DNA of 14,788 nt from contig JACRDR010000503.1 in assembly GCA_016212845.1 (NCBI GenBank), forward strand, positions 1 through 14,788, read 5' to 3'. Shown in pieces: positions 6,913-14,130 of this stretch. The position numbers and the translations under genes were made by a program. The stretch is from Elusimicrobiota bacterium. Lineage in GTDB: Bacteria; Elusimicrobiota; Elusimicrobia; UBA1565; JACRDR01. The notes under the pieces are model-generated. The model made no database searches and was not told the DNA's origin. It worked only from the letters and a program-made list of their open reading frames with translations. Position 1 is the stretch's first letter, and each line of letters begins with the position of its first letter.

Positions 6913-8030
6913 GCCGCGACGGCTTCCGCGGCGGCCGCCGTCTGCTCCACGACGAAGCCGGAGTAGAAGATCGCCTTGTCCCGCAAGTGAAGGGAGCGTC
7001 CGAGTCCCGGGACCGGCTCGAGGACGCCGGCCAAGGAGGCCGGGCGGGATCTCGGCACGAGCATGTTCCAGTAGGCGAGCCGGGCGCCGGGGCGGGCCGC
7101 CTTGGCGGCGGCCGCGAGCACGCGCGCTGAGTTCTCCTCGGACATGTACTCGAAGACGTCGCTCAGGTTGAAGCGGTCGAAGGTCCCCGGCGCGGTCTCG
7201 TCGAGATACGACTCCAGCGATTGGCGCCGGAGCTCGAGCCGGTCGAGGTGCCGCCGGATCGCGTCGAAGTTCTCGGGCCGGAGCGCGAAAGGCAGCGCCT
7301 CCCCGTGCGTGCCGGTCAGGACCCAGTGCAGGTACGGGTTCTTCGCGGGGTCGGTGCGCGTCAGCGCGTCGCGCATGCGCGCGAGCAGCGTGTCGGCGAC
7401 GTCGCCTTCGACGTAGCGGAAGAAGGACGGATCGCGGCCGAAACGGCCGATCACCGAGCGCGAGAAGAAGAGCTTGAAGGCGAGGCGCCAGCGCCAGGTG
7501 TCCCAGCGCGCGTCGTAGAAGCGCATGCGGGCGGCCGGCTCGCCGCCGGCCAAAAATTCGCGAACCGTGCGGCGCGAGTGCGTGAGCGGCAGGACGAACC
7601 GGCGGAAGAGGGAAAGGAAGCGCTCGAACTTGCCGGCGGAGCCGGCGCCGCGCGCGATCTCGCCGGGCCGCGCGTCCCAGAAAGCGCGGGCTTCGGGGGA
7701 AAGTTCGGAGCGCAGGCGGAGGTAAAGCTCGAGGCGGCGCCGGCTCGGCCGCGCGCCTAGGAGCTCGAGCAGCTCGGGATGCCGCAGTCGGCGGTAGGCC
7801 GCGACGCGCAATTCCACGCAAGCCAGCTGCGCGGGGTTTAAGTCGACCGCGACGACGCGGCGCGGCTCGCGCGCCAGCATCGCCAGCGCGTTGTCGCCCG
7901 CCGAGGCGATTGCCAGGCAGTCGTCGCCCGGGCGGATGTCGAGCGCGGACAGCAGGACGTCGGCGTCTTCCCACGTCTGCGCGTAGCGCACCGTGGAGAA
8001 GTCGGCGCGCGAAGCGGCTTCGCTGGTCAC
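6909..8030 (-). CDS. btaA: BtaA-like (DUF3419) S-adenosylmethionine:lipid 3-amino-3-carboxypropyltransferase
   Basis: A 373-residue protein starting at GTG 8030, with GGGAGG (8036-8041) five bases upstream and a GTGA overlap with the preceding phosphotransferase gene. The N-terminus YAQTWEDADVLLSAL (16-30), the SAM loop CLAIASAGDNALAML (38-52) and the acidic strand VVAVDLNPAQL (59-69) are hallmarks of BtaA/DUF3419. Further typical stretches are HWVLTGTHG and DRFNLSDVFEYMSEE near the C-terminus. BtaA transfers the 3-amino-3-carboxypropyl group of SAM to the free hydroxyl of diacylglycerol, giving diacylglyceryl-homoserine. BtaB then N-methylates it to the betaine lipid DGTS. No BtaB-like methyltransferase is in the window, so the product may be left unmethylated, acylated by the GNAT two genes downstream, or the acceptor may differ. 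Family membership is strong; the acceptor is inferred. The extension to 8339 crosses the phosphotransferase gene and is rejected. Confidence 0.87.
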   Translation of the reverse strand: MTSEAASRADFSTVRYAQTWEDADVLLSALDIRPGDDCLAIASAGDNALAMLAREPRRVVAVDLNPAQLACVELRVAAYRRLRHPELLELLGARPSRRRLELYLRLRSELSPEARAFWDARPGEIARGAGSAGKFERFLSLFRRFVLPLTHSRRTVREFLAGGEPAARMRFYDARWDTWRWRLAFKLFFSRSVIGRFGRDPSFFRYVEGDVADTLLARMRDALTRTDPAKNPYLHWVLTGTHGEALPFALRPENFDAIRRHLDRLELRRQSLESYLDETAPGTFDRFNLSDVFEYMSEENSARVLAAAAKAARPGARLAYWNMLVPRSRPASLAGVLEPVPGLGRSLHLRDKAIFYSGFVVEQTAAAAEAVAA

Positions 8031-10609
8031 GCGGGCCTCCCGGGCGCCGGAACGCGGCGAATCGTCCCCGCCGCGCCGTCCACCTCGAGCCAGTCTCCGG
8101 TCTTCGCCCATTTCGAGAGGCCGGAGACTGAGACGACGGCCGGCACGCCCAGCTCGCGCGCGACGATCGCTGAGTGCGACAGGAGGCTGCCATATTCGAC
8201 GACGATGGCCGCCGCCGAGGGGAAAAGGAGGATCCAGCCGGGATCGGTGCGGGGCGCGACTAGGATCTCTCCCGGCTCGAGCGTCGCTTGGCGCGGGTCG
8301 AGGATCACGCGCGCTTTGGCGGTCACGACTCCAGGGCACGCGCCGAGCCCGCGCAGCATGTCGACCGAACCCGACTGAGGGGGCGCCGGCGCGGGCGACA
8401 GGTCGTTGGCGTGGCCGACGATGCCGCGCGTCTCGAATCGGTCGGCCGGAGCCGGGCCGGTGCGGTATCTCGTGAATTCCGTCTGGCGCAGCCGGACCAA
8501 GCCTTTCAAGTCGTTAGTGGTCGTCGTCGCGTCGAGGAGGCCGAAGAGCTCCTCCACCGTGAGGTAGAACACGTCCCTGGGATCGTCCAGCAGGCCGAGC
8601 GCGTGCAGGCGCTTGCCGGCCTCCACGAAGATCAGCCTGGCGCGGCCGAACACGCGGGTGCGCTCGAAGCGGAGGTTCTCGCGGTCGCGGACTCGCTCGC
8701 GGGTCTGGCGCAGAATCCAGCCGAACAAGGCGGCCTTCAGCGGCTTGCTGGAGAGCGCCTTCGCCGCGCGCTCTTCGGCCCGGCGGCGTAGTTCGAGCTC
8801 GAGACCGGACTTCGGCGCCGGGGACGCGCGGCGGGCGAGCTGGCCGATCGCGCGCCAGAGCACCGCGGGCTCGTCGGCGAGCGTTTTCGTCTCGAGCTTC
8901 AGCTCCTCGAGGCAGCGCTCGCCGAACTCGGAGACGTACTCGCGGAGCATCTTCTCGAGCGCGGGGACCTCGGCGGCGAGCGCTTTCACGCGCTCGGCGT
9001 CGGCGCCGCACAGCGCGTCGACGAGATCGGGGCGGGGCCTCGCGAGGTCGGCCATCCTCTGCACGCGCTTGGCCGGCTCGGCGCTGATGAGCCCGCCCTC
9101 GCCGCACAGTAAATCGTTCTGCAGATTCGGCTCGCCGCACCACGCCTCGCACTTTTGGCGGAGCAGGCCGTAGAAGATCATCGCGAAGAAGTCGTTGACG
9201 AGCGGGGCGTCCCAGCGCGTCAGGAGGTCCTTCTCCATCCGGCGGTACACGCGCGCGAGCTCGTCGAGGCTCATGTCGGCGAACGGGACCTTCGGGGTCT
9301 CGAGCGCGGCGTTCACGCGGGCGTAGAATTCCGCCCGCGAACGCCCAAGAGCGCGGTAATTCCGGATCGAGCCCGTAAACGTGCCCACGAGGTCGAGAGC
9401 GTCGCGGAACTTCGAGACGCGGCCCTCGGCCTCGATCTCGGCCAGGACGCTCTCCGGGATGCCTTGCTTCACGCCCATCATCTGCTCCATGAACTTGCGG
9501 TTCACGGAGAAGCCGGGGAGCAGCGAGAGCACTCGGTACCAGCTGATCAGGTTGTAGTAGACGCGTCCGCGCACGAGGCCGAGCATCCGGCGGAACGTGC
9601 CGGCGACGTTCGCGGCGATGCGGGCTTCCGGCACGCCCATCACGCGGCAGAACTGCTGGTAGACTTCCTCGTAGGCCTTGCGCGCGAAAGAGAAGGTGAG
9701 CGGCGTCGTCACGCCGTTGTAGCTCTCGGCGATGTTGCTGTTGTCCCAGAGGTTGAGCTGGCCGTCGGGGTCGGGCCGGCCGGCGAGCGCGGTGATCGGG
9801 CGGGATTGCAGGACCTGCAGCTCGCCGCCCCAGAGCGCCCACTCGACGTCTTGCGGCGTCCCGAAGTGTCGCCCCGCGGCCCGCGCGAGCTCGGCGACCT
9901 GCGCGGCCTGCGCGTCGGAGAGGCTCGGCGCGCCCGCCGACGCGAGCGTCTTCTCGAGCACGACGCCCGCCCGGTCCACGCGGAACGTGTCCGCGTCCAC
10001 GTCTCCGGAGACGAGCGCGGAGCCGAGGCCGCGGACCGCGGAGACCACGCAGACGGCGCGGCGGCCGCTGACGGGATCGGCGCCGAAGGCCACGCCCGCG
10101 GCCTGCGCGTCGATCATGCGCTGCACGAGCACGGCCGGGGCGCGTCCCGCCCCGGGCAGCCGGTTTTCCCGGCGGTACGCCAGGACGCGGGGGGAAAAGC
10201 CGGAGCGCCAAACCTTCACGACCGCGGCGGGCACGTCCGCGGCGTCCACGTTCAGGAAGCTCTCGAGCTGTCCGGCGAAAGAGCGGTGCGCGCCGTCTTC
10301 GTCCGCCGCGGAGGAGCGCACGGCCAGCTTGACCCCCATCCGGAAGTGGCGGCGCAGCTCGAGGTGGAGCGCTTCCTCGACGGCGGAATCCAGCGCCAGC
10401 CCCTCGAGGGCGGTCGCGGCGTCGCCGCGCTCGAGCTGCTTGCGGCGCTCGGGGGATATGGACGCGTAGAAAGCCTCGGGCGAGATCGCGAACCACTCGG
10501 GCACGGGGAAGCCAGCGCGGCCGAGCTCGGCGAGCGCCGCGCCCTTGCCGCCGAGCGTCTCCGCCCCGCCGGCGGCGGCGAACCACGTCTCGCGTTCGGC
10601 TACTGCCAT
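8027..10609 (-). CDS. PEP-synthase/rifampicin-phosphotransferase-like dikinase (ATP-binding plus His domains)
   Basis: An 860-residue protein. Residues about 15-275 form the PPDK_N/PEP-synthase ATP-binding domain: LGGKGAALAEL (19-29), LAVRSSAADEDGAHRSFAGQ (95-114), VLVQRMIDAQAAGVAFGADP (160-179) and TPQDVEWA...QSRPIT (251-273). A long α-rich middle region follows. The C-terminus is the swivelling phosphohistidine domain, LLSHSAIVARELGVPAVV, with His near residue 812. There is no C-terminal PEP/pyruvate TIM barrel, so it is not a standard PEP synthase or PPDK. Length and order match rifampicin phosphotransferase (Rph, about 860-870 residues), in which the middle region binds the acceptor and ATP yields AMP, Pi and phospho-acceptor. 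Here the acceptor is probably a pathway intermediate (inference). ATG 10609 overlaps the UbiA stop by 10 nt; the only ribosome site is a weak GGGAG about 13 nt upstream. The extension to 11137 lies within the UbiA gene and is rejected. Confidence 0.87.
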   Translation of the reverse strand: MAVAERETWFAAAGGAETLGGKGAALAELGRAGFPVPEWFAISPEAFYASISPERRKQLERGDAATALEGLALDSAVEEALHLELRRHFRMGVKLAVRSSAADEDGAHRSFAGQLESFLNVDAADVPAAVVKVWRSGFSPRVLAYRRENRLPGAGRAPAVLVQRMIDAQAAGVAFGADPVSGRRAVCVVSAVRGLGSALVSGDVDADTFRVDRAGVVLEKTLASAGAPSLSDAQAAQVAELARAAGRHFGTPQDVEWALWGGELQVLQSRPITALAGRPDPDGQLNLWDNSNIAESYNGVTTPLTFSFARKAYEEVYQQFCRVMGVPEARIAANVAGTFRRMLGLVRGRVYYNLISWYRVLSLLPGFSVNRKFMEQMMGVKQGIPESVLAEIEAEGRVSKFRDALDLVGTFTGSIRNYRALGRSRAEFYARVNAALETPKVPFADMSLDELARVYRRMEKDLLTRWDAPLVNDFFAMIFYGLLRQKCEAWCGEPNLQNDLLCGEGGLISAEPAKRVQRMADLARPRPDLVDALCGADAERVKALAAEVPALEKMLREYVSEFGERCLEELKLETKTLADEPAVLWRAIGQLARRASPAPKSGLELELRRRAEERAAKALSSKPLKAALFGWILRQTRERVRDRENLRFERTRVFGRARLIFVEAGKRLHALGLLDDPRDVFYLTVEELFGLLDATTTTNDLKGLVRLRQTEFTRYRTGPAPADRFETRGIVGHANDLSPAPAPPQSGSVDMLRGLGACPGVVTAKARVILDPRQATLEPGEILVAPRTDPGWILLFPSAAAIVVEYGSLLSHSAIVARELGVPAVVSVSGLSKWAKTGDWLEVDGAAGTIRRVPAPGRPA

Positions 10610-11508
10610 AGCCGCGGGAGCGCTCCCATCGAGAGGTAGAGGCAGATGATCCAAAGGGCCGAGACGTGCTCGATCAGCTTCGCCGTCTTGGACGCGGGCC
10701 GCCGGAGGAACGAGTAGGAGACGGCGGCGGCGGCGGCGAACGCGACGCCGAGCACCATCACGAACGGCACGGTGAAATGGATCCGCGAGGCGGCGACCGC
10801 CGCGGTCCCGGCCGCGAGCGCCATGGAGGCGAGCCACGCGCCGACCGCGGTCGTGCGGCCCCAGATCGCGCTGTAGGTCTCGACGCCCTCCTCCTCGTCT
10901 TCGGGGGCGCGGATCTTGCGGCCGATCTCGAGCACCACGCCGTTGAAGAAGCTCGCGCCCAAAAACCAGAGCAGCCCCGCGGGGACGGCGGCCTGCGCGT
11001 GCATCCAATCGCAGCCGGTGGCGAAGAAATCGACGAGCGGCATGATCATCATGTGCGTCCACATGTACGTGAACGGCCGCGCCTTCAGCCAGGCTCGGGC
11101 GAAGAACTCGACGCTCATGAGCGAGAGATACACCCACGTGATCACGAGCAGGAAGACGAGCCGGGGCGTGAGCATCGCGGAGGCCGCGAGCTGCGCCGCC
11201 GCCGCGAGCACGCCGAGGACGCCGAGCTCGCGCAGCGTGACGAGGCCGCGAGGCACCGGCCTATAAGGACGCCACCGCGCGTCCTCCTCGAAGTCCTTGA
11301 ACTCGTCGGCGATGCGCAGCATGAGGAAAGAGAGGAAGGACGCGACGAACGCGACCGCGAACGCGGGCCACGCGGGCAGCGAGGGGCTGGAGCGGAGGAG
11401 CGCGGAATAGCTCACCGCGCAGAACGAAAACGCGGCGATGAGGGTTCCATGCGCGAATACGGGAAAGCGCTCGCGCTGGTACGTCCACCACTTCTCGGCG
11501 ACGGTCAC
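10600..11508 (-). CDS. UbiA-family membrane prenyltransferase
   Basis: A 302-residue polytopic membrane protein with about eight or nine hydrophobic helices. It has both Asp-rich motifs of the UbiA family: R-I-A-D-E-F-K-D-F-E-E-D (65-76) followed by R-P-Y-R-P-V-P-R-G (80-88), and E-I-G-R-K-I-R-A-P-E-D-E-E-E-G-V-E-T-Y-S (194-213). These bind Mg-diphosphate of a prenyl donor; the family transfers prenyl groups to aromatic, sugar-phosphate or glyceryl acceptors. It is the first gene of the seven-gene operon and overlaps the phosphotransferase gene by 10 nt. The only start before an upstream in-frame stop is GTG at 11508. It has no ribosome site and lies just after the T-run of a strong terminator hairpin, so expression probably depends on read-through of that hairpin or on leaderless initiation. 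Donor and acceptor cannot be told from sequence. Confidence 0.87.
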   Translation of the reverse strand: MTVAEKWWTYQRERFPVFAHGTLIAAFSFCAVSYSALLRSSPSLPAWPAFAVAFVASFLSFLMLRIADEFKDFEEDARWRPYRPVPRGLVTLRELGVLGVLAAAAQLAASAMLTPRLVFLLVITWVYLSLMSVEFFARAWLKARPFTYMWTHMMIMPLVDFFATGCDWMHAQAAVPAGLLWFLGASFFNGVVLEIGRKIRAPEDEEEGVETYSAIWGRTTAVGAWLASMALAAGTAAVAASRIHFTVPFVMVLGVAFAAAAAVSYSFLRRPASKTAKLIEHVSALWIICLYLSMGALPRLWQ

Positions 11509-11512
11509 GGCG

Positions 11513-11548
11513 AAAAAACAGCGGGGGGAGGCTGAAGCCTCCCCCCGC
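11513..11548 (-). terminator. Intrinsic terminator (or attenuator) downstream of the NTF2-like gene
   Basis: On the minus strand a 12-bp perfect GC-rich stem (arms 11537-11548 and 11521-11532, four-base loop) is followed by TG and six T residues (11518-11513). It starts 22 nt after the NTF2-like stop codon. The T-run ends only 4 nt before the GTG start of the UbiA gene on the same strand, so any transcript entering the operon from upstream must cross it. Confidence 0.9.
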
Positions 11549-11570
11549 TTGCCTCAGACGAAGGGGGTGG

Positions 11571-12149
11571 TTACTTTCCGCCCTTCGACTTGCCGGAAGC
11601 CTTCATGGCCGTCTCGATCTCGCCCTTCCAGCCGTTGATGTCGGCGACGGTGAAGCTCTGGCCGGCCGGGTCCGCGTCGAGCGTACCGCCGACGATCTTC
11701 CACGCGCCCTGGGACTTCTTGAGGTGGATGAGCCAGGCGGAGGAGTAGGCCTTGGGCGTCTGGCCGAGGACCTGCACTTCCTCGTCCATGGTGCCGCCGA
11801 CGAACGCGTCGTCGTTGCCCTTGAAGTAGCGCACGGTGGCCTTGGGCTGCGTCTTGATCCGGTAGGTGCCGCCCTTGCCGATGCCGATCTTGTTCGACAT
11901 GGCCTTCATGTAGCTGCGGAACTCGTCCGCGGACTTGATCTGGATTCCGAGCGGCATCCAGAGGTCGAGTTTGTTCGCGAGGCGCGGAACGATCGCCTCG
12001 ACGTTGTAGCTGTTCATCGCGTTCATGTACTCACCGGCGATGGTCTGGAACTCGGCGACGTCCGAGTCGTGGCTGGGCTGGGACGCAAAGCCCGCGTTGA
12101 CGAAGGACAGGGTCAGAACGAGACCCAAGAGGGTAGACGTTAGTTTCAT
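11571..12149 (-). CDS. Secreted NTF2/SnoaL-like protein of unknown function
   Basis: A 192-residue protein. The chosen ATG (12149) is preceded by GGGAGA at proper spacing and opens a clear Sec signal peptide: MKLT, a hydrophobic core to about residue 19, and likely cleavage after GFA at residue 22. A longer frame starting upstream would bury this signal and was rejected. The mature part has the pattern of an NTF2/SnoaL-like cone-shaped fold: a helix with EYMNAMNSYNVEAIVPRLA, then β-strands including KATVRYFKGNDDAFVGGTMDEEV and AYSSAWLIHLKKSQGAWKIVGGTLDAD. The W-x-I-V-G ending and the A-x-x-x-x-L-x-K-x-x-G-x-W segment are typical of the superfamily. Such proteins bind small ligands or act as isomerases, hydrolases or adaptors; no catalytic role can be assigned. 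It is divergent from the ABC transporter operon with an 83-nt shared upstream region and is followed by a strong terminator. Confidence 0.75.
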   Translation of the reverse strand: MKLTSTLLGLVLTLSFVNAGFASQPSHDSDVAEFQTIAGEYMNAMNSYNVEAIVPRLANKLDLWMPLGIQIKSADEFRSYMKAMSNKIGIGKGGTYRIKTQPKATVRYFKGNDDAFVGGTMDEEVQVLGQTPKAYSSAWLIHLKKSQGAWKIVGGTLDADPAGQSFTVADINGWKGEIETAMKASGKSKGGK

Positions 12150-12232
12150 GTTTTCTCCCGGTGCTGACGCACCGCGCACGACGGCCGAGTATATCAAAGG
12201 AATCTGCTCATTTGCTATATCGATGCGGACCG
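12150..12232. promoter_or_regulatory. Divergent promoter region with a GGTGC dyad
   Basis: An 83-nt AT-richer gap between the divergent NTF2-like and ABC genes. For the minus strand, TATACT (complement of 12189-12194) is a good -10 candidate about 40 nt before the ATG. For the plus strand, TATATC (12216-12221) ends 11 nt before the ATG at 12233. Neither has an obvious -35. A dyad GGTGC-TGAC-GCACC (12160-12173) sits between the minus-strand -10 and its ribosome site, and resembles the palindromes at 2629-2680. Confidence 0.45.
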
Positions 12233-12919
12233 ATGGACCCACTTTACCGAGCTCAGGGACTCCACTACTCCTACCGCCTAGAAGACCAGGAAATCCCCGT
12301 GCTCAAAGGGGTCGACCTGACGATTCCGCCCGGCTCCTTCACCTGCCTGGTCGGACCGAGCGGAAGCGGCAAGACCACTCTCCTTAATATCCTCGGCTTG
12401 CTCGACCGGCCGAGCCGCGGGACCCTCGCGATGTCCGGCCAGGACCTCTCGAATTTGAGCGAGGACGAGTTCGAGATCCTGAGGCTGAAAAAGCTAGGTT
12501 TTATATTCCAATCTTTCCATTTGATCCCGACGCTCACCGCGCTCGAAAACACCGCCTATTTCCTGGGGACCCTGGGCCGCTCGCGCTCCCAAGCGCTCGA
12601 GCGGGCCTCGGCGATGCTGGAACTGGTCGGCCTCAAGGACCACCGCCACAAGCGGCCGGGGCAGCTCTCCTCCGGGCAGTGCCAGCGGGTGGCGATCGCC
12701 CGGGCGGTGGCCAAGGGCCCCGAGGTCATCCTCGCGGACGAGCCGACCGCCAATCTGGACCGGACGACCGCGGAGGATATTATCTCGGTCTTCCAGGACT
12801 TGCGCGCCAAGGAGAAGGTCAGCTTTCTCTTCGCGACGCACGACATGCACCTCGTCTCCTACGCGGAGACGACGTTCAAGCTTCAGGACGGGCGGCTCGA
12901 GCCCGGGGTCGCGGCGTGA
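12233..12919 (+). CDS. ABC transporter ATP-binding protein, LolD/MacB type
   Basis: A 228-residue ABC ATPase of the length typical of LolD/FtsE/MacB-type subunits. It has Walker A GPSGSGKTT (41-49), Q-loop Gln93 in FIFQSFHLIPTLTALEN, signature LSSGQ (145-149, with Ser in place of the first Gly of LSGGQ), Walker B VILADE (165-170), the D-loop NLD, and switch His203 in ATHD. It would power a cytoplasmic-face transporter with the FtsX-like permease encoded next, whose GTG overlaps this TGA by 4 nt. LolCDE moves lipoproteins from the inner membrane; MacAB-like systems extrude peptides or toxins; the substrate here is unknown. The start at ATG 12233 is chosen because the encoded protein then begins as relatives do. 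There is no Shine-Dalgarno before it, and the longer frame from 12161 runs through the promoter region. Confidence 0.92.
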   Translation: MDPLYRAQGLHYSYRLEDQEIPVLKGVDLTIPPGSFTCLVGPSGSGKTTLLNILGLLDRPSRGTLAMSGQDLSNLSEDEFEILRLKKLGFIFQSFHLIPTLTALENTAYFLGTLGRSRSQALERASAMLELVGLKDHRHKRPGQLSSGQCQRVAIARAVAKGPEVILADEPTANLDRTTAEDIISVFQDLRAKEKVSFLFATHDMHLVSYAETTFKLQDGRLEPGVAA

Positions 12920-14121
12920 GCGGCCTCTTCTTTCTGAGCTGGCGCAATCTTTTCCGCAACCCGCGGCGCACCGCCGCGTCTTTGGCGACCGTCGGTCTCG
13001 GCGCGGCCGGCCTTCTGATCTACCAAGGCTTCAACGAAGGCATCATGAACCAGTACCGGGAGAACGTCATTCGCGTCCGGTACGGCCACGGTCAGGTCTT
13101 CCCGAAAGGCTATCGAGACCGCGCGCACGGCAACCCGCGCGAGGAATGGATCAAGGATCCCGCCAAAGTCGAGAAGGAACTTCTCTCGATCCCCGGCGTG
13201 AAGCAGGTCTACGCGCGCTCGAGCTTCTACAGCTTCCTCACGAAGGGCCCCGTCCGCATGGCCGCCAAAGGCGAAGGCGTCGAGTGGAAGAAGGAGCCGG
13301 CCTTCTTCACGTCGATGAACTTCGAGGAGGGAAGCGATCTCACCGGGCCCGCGCAGGTCACGCTCGGCCGCGGCCTGGCCAACAGCCTCGGCGCCAAGCC
13401 CGGCGACGAGATCCGCCTTATGAGCCAGACCGTCACCGGCGACATCAACGACATCGGCGTAAAAGTCGCGGGCGTCTTCCATACCGGCGCGCAGGACTTC
13501 GACAGCGGCGTGTTCCGCGTCGATCTCAAGACCGCGCAGGAGCTCCTCAAGACCGACCGCGTCGAACTCTTCACGCTGCAGAACGACTCCATCGAAGCGT
13601 GGCCGGCGGTTTCGAAGGCGATCGGGGAAAAGCTTCCGCAGCTCGACCGCGTGCCCTACGACGAGCTCGACGCCGTCTACTACAAGAACGCGGTGAACTT
13701 CCTCGACGCGCAGTTCGCGTTCATCCGGCTCATCATGCTCTTGATCGTGGCGCTCGGCATCTTCAACACGATCACCGTCGGCATGCTCGAGCGCGCGCCG
13801 GAAGTCGGAGCGCTGCGCGCCAACGGCGAGCCGCGCCGCCGTCTCTTCGGCATCCTGGTGCGCGAGAACGCGCTCCTCGGCGTCCTCGGCGGCGCGCTCG
13901 GGATCGCGGTCGCGGTGCTGATGGACAAGACGATCCTTCGAGGCGGCATCCCGATGCCGCCGGGGCCGGGCATCACGCGCCACTTCCTGATCTTCCTCGA
14001 GATCCAGCCGCGCCACTACGTCCAGGCGATGCTCCTCCCGATGCTGGCGACCGTGCTCTCGGGCCTCTGGCCGGTCGCGCGCCTCCTGCGCTCCGGCATC
14101 CCCCAGCTCCTGCGGCCTTAG
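12916..14121 (+). CDS. ABC transporter permease, FtsX/MacB/LolC type
   Basis: A 401-residue membrane protein with the four-helix architecture of the MacB/LolC class: an N-terminal helix at about 21-37 after the amphipathic WRNLFRNPRRT, a large extracytoplasmic domain (about 40-265), and three helices at about 268-290, 316-337 and 369-390. The FtsX-domain signature ERAPEVGALRANGEPRRRLFGILV (292-315) lies after the second helix, as expected for the coupling segment that contacts the ATPase. The periplasmic domain fits the MacB-PCD/LolC type; no lipoprotein-specific feature can be picked out by eye. GTG at 12916 is the start because it overlaps the ATPase stop as GTGA; the longer frame beginning at 12679 lies inside the ATPase gene. 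LolCDE normally needs two permeases (LolC and LolE), while here there is one, which could form a homodimer. Confidence 0.88.
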   Translation: MSGLFFLSWRNLFRNPRRTAASLATVGLGAAGLLIYQGFNEGIMNQYRENVIRVRYGHGQVFPKGYRDRAHGNPREEWIKDPAKVEKELLSIPGVKQVYARSSFYSFLTKGPVRMAAKGEGVEWKKEPAFFTSMNFEEGSDLTGPAQVTLGRGLANSLGAKPGDEIRLMSQTVTGDINDIGVKVAGVFHTGAQDFDSGVFRVDLKTAQELLKTDRVELFTLQNDSIEAWPAVSKAIGEKLPQLDRVPYDELDAVYYKNAVNFLDAQFAFIRLIMLLIVALGIFNTITVGMLERAPEVGALRANGEPRRRLFGILVRENALLGVLGGALGIAVAVLMDKTILRGGIPMPPGPGITRHFLIFLEIQPRHYVQAMLLPMLATVLSGLWPVARLLRSGIPQLLRP

Positions 14122-14130
14122 GGTCCCTCC

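Noticed and set aside
6913..8193. N-terminal extension of the DGK1-like kinase to 655 residues
   Set aside because: The extension overlaps the whole BtaA-like gene and reads as Arg/Ala/Pro shadow; ATG 6912 gives the usual family length and an ATGA overlap.
9155..10639. Long plus-strand frame opposite the phosphotransferase gene
   Set aside because: Antisense to a well-supported 860-residue enzyme; low-complexity composition rich in Arg, Glu, Ala and His with no recognisable motif.
10610..11137. N-terminal extension of the phosphotransferase to 1036 residues
   Set aside because: The extra 176 residues lie inside the UbiA gene and are Arg-rich shadow sequence; the ATP-binding domain begins normally after ATG 10609.
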